Source of the DNA: Hoeflea sp. IMCC20628
Lineage (GTDB): Bacteria; Pseudomonadota; Alphaproteobacteria; Rhizobiales; Rhizobiaceae
Direction of reading: 5' to 3'
Assembly: GCF_001011155.1 (NCBI RefSeq)
Contig: NZ_CP011481.1
Coordinates: 1 to 64,000, forward strand
Length of the DNA stretch: 64,000 bases
Shown: piece by piece, positions 50,752-59,943 of the stretch
Layout of the letters: each line of letters opens with the position of its first letter
Position numbering within the stretch: position 1 is the first letter of the stretch
Notes under the pieces: generated by a model
Database searches by the model: none
The model's input: only the letters and a program-made list of their open reading frames with translations
What the model was told of the DNA's origin: nothing
Program-made: the position numbers and the translations under genes

Positions 50752-52143
50752 TCACGCAACAGTGAACCACGTCGTCATGCCTGCCGCCGCATGTTCAAGC
50801 ATGTGACAATGGTAAAGCCATTTTCCCGGATTGTCGGTGACAAAGGCAATTTCCGTCGTCTGGTTGGGCCCGATCAGGAAGGTGTCGCGCCACGGCTTAC
50901 CTTCGTCCACCTCGCTTCCAGACCGGGAGATCACCCGGAAATGATGCCCATGCACATGCATCGCATGAACCCAGGCAGTCCTGTTAATGGTTTCGATGAT
51001 GATGGTTTGCCCGCGTTCTGCAACGAACAGGGGATCGTCGGCGAGGTTTGCAACACCGTTGAATGCCCAGGTCTGGCGGGTGCTTTGCACATCCTCCCCC
51101 TGAAGTTTCTTGCCCTGGTATGTGATCTCGACAAAGCCACCCATAGCCCCGCCCTCCATAAGGACTTTCACCCGCCGCGCGTTGGCGATGTCGGGCTCGG
51201 GAATCGCGTTGATCGCAACAGCTGGTGCGGTCACAGCAGCGGTTGCAACGCCCTCGACTTTGAATTCTGCCATGACGAAAGGATCGTCGCTCGACACCTC
51301 CTCCAGTGCAAAATTTTCCTGAGGGACGACCAACAGATCCATGCGCTGCGCCGGGCCAAGCATCGCGGGCGCATAAGCAAGGCTGATTGGCTCGGACAAA
51401 GCCTGGCCGTCATAGGCCAGCACCTTTGCGTCGAACCGGTTGGGGTCTATTTCGAAGACGCGAGCGTTGGCTGCATTGATCAGGCGCAACCGGTAGGCTT
51501 CACCGCGCTTGAGCGCCGTCACCGGCACTGCCCCCCCATTTACCGTGATCCAGTTGCCGAGGCGGCCGCCGTGGCTCCAATCCATCAGCGAACCGAAGCT
51601 CTCGGTGTCCAGCACGCCCGGCCGGCGCAGCCGCCAGTCGTCAAGAACCAGTGTGATGTCGTGGGAGCTGTCGAACGGCCTCTCCGGCTCATCAATGATC
51701 ATCGGACCGTAAAGGCCTCGGCCAACCTGGTTCCAGCTTTTATTGTGCGCATGATACCAATAGGTGCCCGCATCAGGCACTTCAAAATCATACACGAAGC
51801 TGGCGCCCGGTTGCACTGCTTCCTGTGTCAGTCCCGAAACGCCGTCCATGGCATTGTCGATCCGGATCCCGTGCCAGTGAATGGATGTCGGTTCCTCCAG
51901 ATTGTTGGTGAAACGGACACGGACGCGATCTCCCTTACGGACACGAATTTCAGGCCCCGGCACTTCGCCATTGTAAGCCCAGACATCGGAAGCTTCAGCG
52001 TCTGGCCGGAAGAGCTTTTTCTTTGCGGGCCCAGCGATCAACTCGAGCTCTGTAGAGCTTGTGCGCGCCAGCGACAGAGCCGGAAACTGGGTGGCAGAGA
52101 CAAGCCCGGCCGCCCCGATGATGAAATTACGCCGATTGATCAT
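50752..52143 (-). CDS. multicopper oxidase, CopA/CueO type, Tat-exported
   Basis: 463 residues; MINRRNFIIG is a Tat signal. Copper motifs are HWHG (89-92), YHAHN, HAMHVHGHHF and HCHMLEHAAAGM, the last with type 1 ligands Cys, His and Met. This is the usual three-domain CueO-like layout but without a long Met-rich insert. It would oxidise Cu(I) in the periplasm. It starts the run 52143-49761. Distinct from the oxidase at 21395-22756, whose last motif is HCHKSHH. Confidence 0.92.
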   Translation of the reverse strand: MINRRNFIIGAAGLVSATQFPALSLARTSSTELELIAGPAKKKLFRPDAEASDVWAYNGEVPGPEIRVRKGDRVRVRFTNNLEEPTSIHWHGIRIDNAMDGVSGLTQEAVQPGASFVYDFEVPDAGTYWYHAHNKSWNQVGRGLYGPMIIDEPERPFDSSHDITLVLDDWRLRRPGVLDTESFGSLMDWSHGGRLGNWITVNGGAVPVTALKRGEAYRLRLINAANARVFEIDPNRFDAKVLAYDGQALSEPISLAYAPAMLGPAQRMDLLVVPQENFALEEVSSDDPFVMAEFKVEGVATAAVTAPAVAINAIPEPDIANARRVKVLMEGGAMGGFVEITYQGKKLQGEDVQSTRQTWAFNGVANLADDPLFVAERGQTIIIETINRTAWVHAMHVHGHHFRVISRSGSEVDEGKPWRDTFLIGPNQTTEIAFVTDNPGKWLYHCHMLEHAAAGMTTWFTVA

Positions 52144-52310
52144 TTTTCAGGTTCCAGAAGTTAAATTGGACTTGGGGATGACGTTTTGACTACTCAGTTA
52201 CAAAGCGCCATCGTGAAGGTCGTCTACAATCGGCTCCGTCGGCCGACGTCTGAACCGAATGCCGATTGCAGCAGTTGCAGATCCAGGCGACTAAACTGCA
52301 TGCCGACGAC

Positions 52311-53747
52311 TCAAACCGAAGAATTGATCCACTGCGCGCGATTGTCCTCAACAGCTTCTTGCGAAGTTCCCTCCAAAGGGATCAAGATCGAGGCGCACAA
52401 CCCACCCTCCGCCCGATTGACCAGCCAGATGTCACCCCCATGCGCAGTGATGATTGTTCGTGCAATTGACAGACCGAGCCCGTGCCCACCGGTTTCCAAT
52501 GATCTCGATTCTTCGAGCCTGAAAAACGGATCAAAAACCCGTTCAAGCTCGGTATCCGGGATGCCCGGTCCGTTATCTTCGACCGTAATCATGAGATGGT
52601 CGTCACGAACTGAATATGCCACGTGTGCGTTTCCACTGTAACGCACGGCGTTTTCGATCACGTTGCGAAGCGCTCGGCGCATTGCAGTCGGGCGGATGCG
52701 AACACTTATTAGCGGGCCGTTATCCAGGAGGAAGGGAACTGGGGAGCCCGTTCTCAGGTCTTCGAGCAGGGCGCCAATGTCGACAGATTGAGAGGCTTCG
52801 GATGCTGCCATTCCGCGGGCGAAGGTTAGCGTCTCCTCGACCATGGTCTGCATTTCCTCGACCGAGGCCACCAGACTGCTTCGTGTTTCCTCGTCGTCGA
52901 CCATCTCGGCACGAACACGAATTGCCGTAAGCGGAGACCTGAGATCATGTCCCAACGAAGCCAGTAAGCGTGTTCGGTCCGCAACAAACCGGGTCAGGCG
53001 ATCCTGCATTCTGTTGAAGGTCGAGGTAAGCTCCCGCACTTCGCTCGGGCCCACGGCGGGCAATTCAGCGATTTCTTCGCCCCGTCCCAGCCTGTCAACC
53101 GCTCCGACCAGCCGTCTTAGTGGACCCGTAAAACGGGTCATGAGAAACCAGAAAACCGTGATCAGAATGGCCGCCGCAGTCAGAATAAAGGTCAGCATGG
53201 AGTAAAACGGCCACTGGAAGGGCGGTCGCTCGAACCGTGTGCCGACATTGAGCCAACGTCCGTCAGAAAGCGCGATAGACAGATTCATTTCAACTGCAGA
53301 GACCGCGCCGTGCATCATTGACCGATGCATTTCAGCCATTTCAGGTGAAAGGTGCGGCATCGGGAGGATTTGTCCCTCGATTGCATGCAGTTCGACACGG
53401 ATGTCACCGCTGTAACTCTCGCCCAGAAGCGCACGAACCCGGGATTCGATCAGACCACTATCCGAGCCGTCTGAATTTCCGGCTGTCGCTTCACCCGACA
53501 GGTCAAATCGGACAAGCGGCGAATTGGCTGCGCGCAGGATGGAGTCTTGCAGATTGTCCGGAGCCTCTTCAATCAACCTCGCCACGTTTGCGGCGCGGCC
53601 TGCGGCTTCAAAGCCAAGCGCAGCCCGAACCGCGAGTCCTCTCTCATCGACGAACAACCAAAGGCTCACGACTTGCGCGACGACAAGCGCGGCGACAACA
53701 AGAAGCACGAGTTGAGCCCTGAGGCTTGTCAATGGGGCCCAACTCAA
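52311..53747 (-). CDS. sensor histidine kinase of the copper-block two-component pair
   Basis: 478 residues if translation starts at TTG 53747, whose TTG overlaps the regulator's TGA stop (TTGA) with GGAGGT 6 bases ahead; no ATG fits. Helix 1 (LVLLVVAALVVAQVVSLWLF), a periplasmic sensor loop containing MPHLSPEMAEMHRSMMHG (Met/His-rich, suited to copper), helix 2, HAMP, the H-box SLGHDLRSPLTAI, N-box NVIENAVRYSG and G-boxes DNGPGIP and GGHGLGLSIA are all present. It would phosphorylate the regulator at 53744-54466 on a periplasmic signal. Confidence 0.88.
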   Translation of the reverse strand: MSWAPLTSLRAQLVLLVVAALVVAQVVSLWLFVDERGLAVRAALGFEAAGRAANVARLIEEAPDNLQDSILRAANSPLVRFDLSGEATAGNSDGSDSGLIESRVRALLGESYSGDIRVELHAIEGQILPMPHLSPEMAEMHRSMMHGAVSAVEMNLSIALSDGRWLNVGTRFERPPFQWPFYSMLTFILTAAAILITVFWFLMTRFTGPLRRLVGAVDRLGRGEEIAELPAVGPSEVRELTSTFNRMQDRLTRFVADRTRLLASLGHDLRSPLTAIRVRAEMVDDEETRSSLVASVEEMQTMVEETLTFARGMAASEASQSVDIGALLEDLRTGSPVPFLLDNGPLISVRIRPTAMRRALRNVIENAVRYSGNAHVAYSVRDDHLMITVEDNGPGIPDTELERVFDPFFRLEESRSLETGGHGLGLSIARTIITAHGGDIWLVNRAEGGLCASILIPLEGTSQEAVEDNRAQWINSSV

Positions 53748-54466
53748 CCCAACACCTCCACGTCCGCCGACAGGCAATAGCCGTCGTTTCTGACGGTCGC
53801 AATGATCTTTGGCTGAAGAATGTCGGGTTCGATCTTGCGTCTGAGGCGGCTGATCTGGTTATCGATGGTGCGGTCCAACGGCCCGGATGAACGGCCAGCC
53901 GTAAGGTCCAGAAGCTGCTCACGGCTCAGTACCACACGCGCGCGCTCCAACAGGACGATCAGGAGCTTGAAGTCTGAACTCGTCAAGCGCGTTTCGTTTC
54001 CGGATTCGTCCGCCAGCACCCGGCTGTCGGAATCAAGCACCAGGTGGGCAAAACGGAGGCGCTTTCCCACAAACACGCCTGAAAGCTTTTCCTGCCGTTC
54101 CGTACGCCGAAGGACCGCCTTGATACGCGCCAGCAACTCTCGCGGATTAAACGGTTTGGCAAGATAGTCATCGGCTCCGATTTCGAGCCCGACGATCCGG
54201 TCCGTGTCGTCACCCAGTGCGGTCAACAAGATGATAGGCAACACGCGCTCGGCGGAAAGCCGCTGGCACAGAGAAAGACCGCTTTCGCCCGGCATCATGA
54301 CGTCCAGCACCATCAAGTCATAATTGCCGATCGCAAGTTTTGCTTCGGCATCTTGCGCATCCTTCGCGGTGTCGGCGCGCATGCCGTTCTTCTGAAGAAA
54401 GCGCTTTACGCTTTCACGGATTTCTTTGTGATCGTCGACGACGAGAATGTGCGGAGCATCGGACAT
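53744..54466 (-). CDS. OmpR-family response regulator
   Basis: 240 residues from ATG 54466. Receiver domain: VVDDHKE (acidic pair), VLDVMMPG (phospho-Asp) and KPF (conserved Lys). The C-terminal winged helix has LDRTIDNQISRLRRKIEPD. It is the partner of the kinase encoded downstream and is divergent from the Met-rich EF-hand gene across about 170 bases, which is its likely direct target. Copper-linked by neighbourhood (CusR/CopR-like), not proven. Confidence 0.9.
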   Translation of the reverse strand: MSDAPHILVVDDHKEIRESVKRFLQKNGMRADTAKDAQDAEAKLAIGNYDLMVLDVMMPGESGLSLCQRLSAERVLPIILLTALGDDTDRIVGLEIGADDYLAKPFNPRELLARIKAVLRRTERQEKLSGVFVGKRLRFAHLVLDSDSRVLADESGNETRLTSSDFKLLIVLLERARVVLSREQLLDLTAGRSSGPLDRTIDNQISRLRRKIEPDILQPKIIATVRNDGYCLSADVEVLG

Positions 54467-54634
54467 GAGCTTTTCTATCGAAAACCGACACACTGCGTCA
54501 GTGGTTGTTTTGTCACCGAATGTAACAGAACCCGCATTCTACGACATGCCGGTACAAACCGTTGGATGCAAACCATTCAAATCGGGTTCTTTATGCCCAG
54601 ATAAGAAATGTGCAACCAACCAGGAGATTTCAAA

Positions 54635-55312
54635 ATGTACAAGTTCAAGACCATCGCAACGGCGCTGCTCATTTCGGCCGCCGTGCCAACACTTGCGCTC
54701 GCCGGTTCCAATCACGGCCATGGCCAACGGCAAGCAACGTCGAATTCCGGTTCTCCAGCGGCCATGGCGGGCGGCAACGCCAACATGATGCAAGGAATGA
54801 TGGGCGGCGACATGGGATCCATGATGCGCATGATGAAGATGATGCACGGTGGACAATCAGGTATGATGAGCATGGATGGCGAAACCGGCGGCATGGGCGC
54901 GGAAATGATGGGCATGGGCGGATTGATGATGGGTGGCGCCGACCATATGCAACGCCTGTTCGACACCGATGATGACGGAACGGTCTCGCCCGACGAACTT
55001 CGCACTGGTCTGCTTGACGAACTGAAAACCTACGACGCGGATGGGGACGGAATGCTGTCGCTCGCTGAATTCGAAACGCTTCATGCCGCCCATATCAGGG
55101 AACATACGGTCGACCGCTTCCAGGCCTTCGACGCGGATGGAGACGGACAAGTCACCTCCGAGGAATTTGCAGCGCCCGCCGACAGGATCAAGCGGATGAT
55201 GATGATGCGTTCGGGCAATATGTCTGGTCAGAACGGCGGCATGATGAACGGCGAGCAGCCGGGGAACATGATGCAGGACGGCACGCAAAACGAAACTGAA
55301 AAAGATAATTGA
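54635..55312 (+). CDS. secreted EF-hand protein with Met-rich segments
   Basis: 225 residues from ATG 54635 (AGGAG upstream). Signal peptide to about residue 22. A Met/Gly-rich stretch of about 70 residues follows (NANMMQGMMGG, MMRMMKMMHGG), a typical Cu(I)-binding composition. Then come EF-hand loops DTDDDGTVSPDE, DADGDGMLSLAE and DADGDGQVTSEE, and a second Met-rich end (MMMMRSGNMSGQNGGMM). It likely binds copper and calcium in the periplasm. First gene after the divergent response regulator, so probably induced by it. Confidence 0.85.
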   Translation: MYKFKTIATALLISAAVPTLALAGSNHGHGQRQATSNSGSPAAMAGGNANMMQGMMGGDMGSMMRMMKMMHGGQSGMMSMDGETGGMGAEMMGMGGLMMGGADHMQRLFDTDDDGTVSPDELRTGLLDELKTYDADGDGMLSLAEFETLHAAHIREHTVDRFQAFDADGDGQVTSEEFAAPADRIKRMMMMRSGNMSGQNGGMMNGEQPGNMMQDGTQNETEKDN

Positions 55313-55381
55313 GCGCTGCCGATTGAACAAACCAGTGGCGGAGGCAATGCCTTCGCCACTACATAACAAGGGATTGATTGA

Positions 55382-55486
55382 ATGATGAACGGTTATGGCA
55401 TGGGTTTTGGCGGGCTCTGGATGATTTTGGTCCTGGTTCTTGTCGGCCTCGCGATCGTCGCCCTGATAAAGTATCTGGGGAAATGA
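55382..55486 (+). CDS. 34-residue membrane peptide
   Basis: ATG 55382 to TGA 55486. The product starts MMNGYGMGFGGLWMILVLVL and ends ALIKYLGK: a short Gly/Met/aromatic N-terminus and one membrane helix. Such small membrane proteins often stand beside copper genes. A ribosome site AAGGGAT lies 7-8 bases upstream. It is between the EF-hand and DUF302 genes, in the same direction. Confidence 0.6.
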   Translation: MMNGYGMGFGGLWMILVLVLVGLAIVALIKYLGK

Positions 55487-55512
55487 AGACTGTTTGAAAG
55501 GATAACCAACAT

Positions 55513-55899
55513 ATGAACTACACCATAGACAGAATGTTTCCCGGGGCCGGTATCGACGATATCGACGCCCGCACTCGTGCTGCCCTGGCTGCAGCCGGCT
55601 TCGGAGTCCTGACCGAAATCGACGTCAAGGCAACAATGAAGAAGAAAATTGACAAGGACATGCCTGGCTACCGCATCCTTGGCGCCTGCAATCCGAACAT
55701 GGCCTGGCAGGCTATCGGCATGGAGCCGAAGGTCGGGGCCATGCTTCCGTGCAACGTGATTGTGCGGGAAACAGACGAAGGTGTGGAAGTGTCGGCGGTC
55801 GATCCGGCGGTCTCTATGACCGGGATCAACAATCAGGAGCTCGGTGACGTCGCCGGTCAAGTCCGGAAGATGCTTCAGGACGTCGTATCTGCAATTTGA
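55513..55899 (+). CDS. DUF302 family protein
   Basis: 128 residues without signal peptide. The family words are ARTRAALAAAGFGVLTEIDV, YRILGACNPNMAWQAI and LPCNVIVRE, where the Cys residues face each other in the fold. DUF302 proteins occur with copper and sulfur genes; function unknown. It is 26 bases after the small membrane peptide gene, so probably in the same transcript with the EF-hand gene. Confidence 0.85.
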   Translation: MNYTIDRMFPGAGIDDIDARTRAALAAAGFGVLTEIDVKATMKKKIDKDMPGYRILGACNPNMAWQAIGMEPKVGAMLPCNVIVRETDEGVEVSAVDPAVSMTGINNQELGDVAGQVRKMLQDVVSAI

Positions 55900-56156
55900 T
55901 CCTTCATGCCAGAATCCGCGAAACGAAACAGCACACACTCTATATGCAAGCGTGACTAAAAGGTTTGGTCGCGCTTGCCACATTCAGGTCGGCCTCGACT
56001 TGCACTCTTGGTACGTCAGTCGCATACCCATCCACGGGTTTGAAATTTTCGTTAACCACGCAGATGAACAAATCTGCTACGCTGTCTACATGAAAAGCAA
56101 TATCGCGCTCTCAACGGCGACGGCCGCACCAGCTCTCCGATCCACAAGGGACAGAG

Positions 56157-57170
56157 ATGAATTTGTTTCAAAAGCTGCTCAACACTTCGATCCTGCTCGC
56201 ATTGGCTGCGTCTATGACAGCTTGCGTATCGACGGTTCTTGACGTCGACAACAAGGCAAATCAACCAATTGCCGCCAACCTCGTCAGCAATATGAACAAA
56301 CGCAAGATGACCCCGGCTGATCCCATACTGGTCCGGATCTTCAAGGATGAGAGCGAGCTCGAGATCTGGAAACGTGACCGTACTGGGCGTTACGCGCTTT
56401 TGAAGACCTTTCCCATGTGTCGCTGGTCCGGCAAGCTCGGCCCAAAGACCAAAGAAGGAGATCGGCAAGCTCCAGAAGGGTTTTACCATGTCTCCGCCGG
56501 TATGCTGAATCCCAACTCGCAATATTATCTCTCTTTCAATCTTGGCTACCCAAACAAGCTGGAAAGCGCACTCGGCTACACCGGCGACGCCTTGATGGTT
56601 CATGGTGCCTGTACATCGGCAGGATGTTACGCGCTCACGGACGCTGGCGTCGCACAAATCTATGCGATCGTGCGTGAAGCCATCAGAGGCGGACAGTCTT
56701 CCTTTCAGGTGCAGGCTTTTCCATTCCGGATGACGCCCGAAAACATGGCGCGAAATCGAAATGACCCTAATTTCGATTTTTGGAAGAACCTGAAACAGGG
56801 CTATGACATTTTGGAGGTCACAGGCCGACAACCCCAGGTGTCCTATTGCGGCAGACGGTATGTCTTCGACGCGACCTATGAGGGTGGAAATCCTCGCAAC
56901 CCGCTTGCTTCATGTCCACCGCTGCTGAGCGCGGAGGACGATGTCGTAGCTGCTCGGCGCGTTTCAGATGAACGCAAGATGGAAGCAATACTTGCCTCCG
57001 GGACGTTTATATCGGCCCATGCATATTCGGATGGCGGCATGCATCCAAGCTTCCGAAAGCTTCTCAAAAGCCGGGGCGCAGAGGTGCTCGCCCAGACAGC
57101 ATCATTGAAAAACGTGCCGGTCAGTCGACCGGATGCTGCGTTGGCGGATCCCCACACACCCAGTGAATGA
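56157..57170 (+). CDS. YafK-like L,D-transpeptidase, lipoprotein
   Basis: 337 residues. Lipobox near Cys23 (SMTACVS). The catalytic part of the YafK/ErfK type is APEGFYHV, LMVHGACTSAGCYALTD with the His and the nucleophile Cys. The second half has FPFRMTPENMARNRNDPN. YafK-like enzymes act on peptidoglycan, for instance by cleaving or forming links to Braun lipoprotein. Third L,D-transpeptidase in this 9-kb copper block, of a different subfamily from the other two. Preceded by CAAGGGACAG. Confidence 0.88.
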   Translation: MNLFQKLLNTSILLALAASMTACVSTVLDVDNKANQPIAANLVSNMNKRKMTPADPILVRIFKDESELEIWKRDRTGRYALLKTFPMCRWSGKLGPKTKEGDRQAPEGFYHVSAGMLNPNSQYYLSFNLGYPNKLESALGYTGDALMVHGACTSAGCYALTDAGVAQIYAIVREAIRGGQSSFQVQAFPFRMTPENMARNRNDPNFDFWKNLKQGYDILEVTGRQPQVSYCGRRYVFDATYEGGNPRNPLASCPPLLSAEDDVVAARRVSDERKMEAILASGTFISAHAYSDGGMHPSFRKLLKSRGAEVLAQTASLKNVPVSRPDAALADPHTPSE

Positions 57171-57435
57171 CACTCACAGCCCGGGATACAGTTTGACGTG
57201 AGACCGGGTTTTCGTACCGCAGACTGGGTAATTTTTCTGGCGCATTGGCTCATGACGAACCGAATATGCCCGAGCCATCCATGAGCGTTATCGGAGGATT
57301 GTTGCAGATAGCGCTGTGAGGGCAACCCGCGTGTGGTTAAACGCGTTCCCAATTGGGCTGTTCCATTTTGATCCATGTCAATGAAGAATGAGGATTCGAT
57401 GTGGTAGAGATTAATCTCAATCGGGATTTGATGCC

Positions 57436-57798
57436 GTGCAAATACTTCGAAATCGCAGTCTGCAAGGCGGCCAGCTCAGCTGGCAGGCCCTGACGCTTGC
57501 GGTCATCATGGCTTTGTATTTCTCTGCCATTTCCCTACATCAGACTCATGCCAGCGAATTTTCCGGCATGGAGACGGTCGTTGTTTCCGCCCACTCGCCT
57601 GATTCTGGAAACACCGCACGCGATATGTCGTCACACGCATCACAATGCGCCAATCAAATGCATTGCCATTCCGCAGCGATTTTGCCGAGCGAAGCGTCAA
57701 GCCATAGAGATGACCTGGCGGGCGAAATCTCTTCGACCCAGGCATTCGTTAGGCAACAGTTTTCCCCTTTTCCTGCCCCTCCTCCCAAAATCTCCTGA
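57436..57798 (+). CDS. small secreted His/Cys-containing protein
   Basis: 120 residues from GTG 57436, with an N-terminal hydrophobic segment (ALTLAVIMALYFSAISL). The outer part has SQCANQMHCHSAA, which could hold copper, and ends FPAPPPKIS, again a Pro-rich end. The start codon is uncertain and no strong ribosome site is seen. It precedes the YHS gene by about 250 bases. Same general plan as 24602, 28613, 29995 and 50375. Confidence 0.5.
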   Translation: MQILRNRSLQGGQLSWQALTLAVIMALYFSAISLHQTHASEFSGMETVVVSAHSPDSGNTARDMSSHASQCANQMHCHSAAILPSEASSHRDDLAGEISSTQAFVRQQFSPFPAPPPKIS

Positions 57799-58046
57799 CG
57801 CGACGAATTCGTTCTTCCGGCTGAGCTTGTTCCAGCGGCGTGAGTTGAGGTGTCTGCCACTTTTGGCGGTTCAACTTTTCCCACGCGAGCATGGCGGCGA
57901 ACGGAATGGCATTTGATATTTGGGGTTGAGTTGAAACGCTCACCAACACGTCTCCGCCATCCCCAGTCACCTGCGTTGGACCAGGCCCAGTTCGGACATA
58001 ACCGAAAACGGCGAAGGCGCTTTTAGATTTGCGCGTGGAGCATGCA

Positions 58047-58388
58047 ATGGAATCTATCCTCTATTTTCTCTTTTGGGCCGGCTTCATATTCATCATGATG
58101 CGGTTTGGCTGTGGCGCTCAGGTTATGGGTCACGGCAAATCAGGAGCAACCCGCGACGAGCCAAGCGGATCGGCGACTGACGTCCGCTGGACTGCCCCGA
58201 AGACTGACACTGACCCTGTGTGCGGAATCACCGTTCAGACGCGAAACTCGAAGTCGGCCGTCCATGACGGCCATGTCTACTACTTCTGTTCACGGGAATG
58301 TCGCGAGCGTTTCGAGGCCGCGCCAGCTTCCTACCTTGCTACAACTGATGCAGTCATCCCAGACATGAGGGAGCAAGCTGATGGCTAA
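58047..58388 (+). CDS. YHS-domain membrane protein
   Basis: 113 residues from ATG 58047. One N-terminal helix (YFLFWAGFIFIMMRFGCG). The YHS domain follows: DPVCGITVQ and VYYFCSRECRERFEA, with Cys residues that hold metal. In copper-gene context such domains bind Cu(I) and hand it to ATPases. It overlaps the next gene by 8 bases (58381-58388). Confidence 0.85.
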   Translation: MESILYFLFWAGFIFIMMRFGCGAQVMGHGKSGATRDEPSGSATDVRWTAPKTDTDPVCGITVQTRNSKSAVHDGHVYYFCSRECRERFEAAPASYLATTDAVIPDMREQADG

Positions 58389-58704
58389 TCTGACCAGATC
58401 TGATCAAACTCACCGGGCAGGCATACCTCTGCCCGTGATCCGTCCACCGCATATCCCAGTCTTCGCGCTCGGCATGAGCTTGGGCATTTTTCTCGTGGTG
58501 ACGTTTGCGCTGTGTGTCGGCTTCGACCTCATCTTCCCCGGGCAGGCCATGTACCAGACGTGGTTGAAACTGCTTCCCGGTTTCTCTTGGTTGACTTGGT
58601 CAAGCTTTCTGCTCGGCGGGGTGGAGGCCTTTGCCTATGGCTGGTTCGTCGCGCTGATATTCGCGCCGCTATTTAACTATTTCTCTGCCCGTTGGGCACG
58701 TTGA
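58381..58704 (+). CDS. DUF5676-type membrane protein
   Basis: 107 residues with two hydrophobic segments (about 29-50 and 73-95). The polar start and the layout GFDLIFPGQAMYQTWLKLLP then WSSFLLGGVEAFAYGW agree with DUF5676 membrane proteins, found near copper ATPases; function unknown. Overlap with the YHS gene and 28 bases to the propeller gene point to one operon. Confidence 0.75.
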   Translation: MANLTRSDQTHRAGIPLPVIRPPHIPVFALGMSLGIFLVVTFALCVGFDLIFPGQAMYQTWLKLLPGFSWLTWSSFLLGGVEAFAYGWFVALIFAPLFNYFSARWAR

Positions 58705-58732
58705 TGCAACGCACAACAAAAGGAACTCAACT

Positions 58733-59794
58733 ATGACGTCACCATTGAAGCTCTCTCTTTCGGCAATCCTCGCCGTTCTCCTGACTTCGGCGTCAGCGAC
58801 GGCCGCGACGGTCTACATTGCTGATGGCAGCGCGGATCAAATCATCGTCGTTGATACAGACACTGGCACGGTCGAACGCAAGATCACCGGCTTGGATGCC
58901 ATTCACGGCCTTTCTGGTGCACCTGGTGTTAGGTACCTCGTCGCCGGCAGCTATTCCGAGGTCGAAGGCACCGAGGCCACGGCACTCGCTAAGCCAGAAG
59001 GTGTGTCGGAGGACGAACATGCGGCCCATCACGCCAAACCCGCAGCGGGGGCGATGCCCAAGGATGCCGCGATCAGTATTCTGACCATCCTCGACGCAAA
59101 GTCTGGTGAGATACTGCGTCGGATCGAAGTGCCCGGCGCGGTCCATCATACTGCTGTTTCGCCCGACGGTCGTTACGCTGCAGCTACTCATCCATCAGGT
59201 GACGGGATAAGCATAATCGATCTCGAAACCTTGGCTTTCAAGGCCTTTGTTCCAACTGGATCGGCACCGAATTATGCCGTTTTTTCCAAAGACAGCGCTT
59301 CGGTTCTCGTCACCAATTCAGGCAACGGCACAATCAGTGAAGTCGATGTCGAGAAGGGATTTGTCAGGCGCAATTTGCTTGTTGGTACAGCTCCCGAGCA
59401 TGTGGTCATCTCCGGTGACGGGGCAACGCTATATGTGGCCGACGCAGATATCGGCAAAATCCATGAGATTGCTGTGTCCGATGGTGCCATTCTCCGCTCA
59501 TTCGAGATTGGAGGAGAGTTGCACGGGCTCGACTTGTCGGACGACGGGAGCACGCTCTTCGTCAGCGGAAAGGGCGAAGACAAGCTTGTCGCGATCGATC
59601 TGCAATCCGGTGCGATGCGAACCGTTTCACTGTCGCCCGCTCCGTATCATCTGACAACGATCGGCGGCACTGGCAAGATTTACGTATCGAGCCGCGACGA
59701 ACCCAAGATTTGGATCATCAACCAGATAGATCTCGCGGTCATCGGCAAAATCACCGTTTCCGGCGAGGGCCACCAGATGGTCGTGCTTCCGTAA
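58733..59794 (+). CDS. YVTN-type beta-propeller protein, periplasmic (second copy)
   Basis: 353 residues. Signal peptide to about residue 24 (SASATAATVYIADGS). The blades match the protein at 31981-33039 closely: GLDAIHGLSGAPGV, AVSPDGRYAAATHPSGDG and TNSGNGTISEVDVEKG. The His insertion VSEDEHAAHH at about 93 is exactly conserved, while the segment after it differs. Conservation of only that loop among variable parts argues for metal binding. Placed between DUF5676 and cytochrome c genes. Function unknown. Confidence 0.87.
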   Translation: MTSPLKLSLSAILAVLLTSASATAATVYIADGSADQIIVVDTDTGTVERKITGLDAIHGLSGAPGVRYLVAGSYSEVEGTEATALAKPEGVSEDEHAAHHAKPAAGAMPKDAAISILTILDAKSGEILRRIEVPGAVHHTAVSPDGRYAAATHPSGDGISIIDLETLAFKAFVPTGSAPNYAVFSKDSASVLVTNSGNGTISEVDVEKGFVRRNLLVGTAPEHVVISGDGATLYVADADIGKIHEIAVSDGAILRSFEIGGELHGLDLSDDGSTLFVSGKGEDKLVAIDLQSGAMRTVSLSPAPYHLTTIGGTGKIYVSSRDEPKIWIINQIDLAVIGKITVSGEGHQMVVLP

Positions 59795-59943
59795 TTTCGG
59801 AGAGGACCGTCCAAAGGACTATCGTTATAGGCAAGAATCGAAAGCAGACGATCGAAGGATCGCGCCGAACCGGCAAGCGCAAAGAAAATGCCTTGTTCGA
59901 AATTATAGATCGAAGCATCGTCCTAAAAATAAGGAAAAGACAA

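Noticed and set aside
57749-57970. Minus-strand frame of 73 codons.
   Set aside because: It overlaps the end of the small secreted protein gene 57436-57798 and has no ribosome site; the helical, charged C-terminus alone is not enough evidence.
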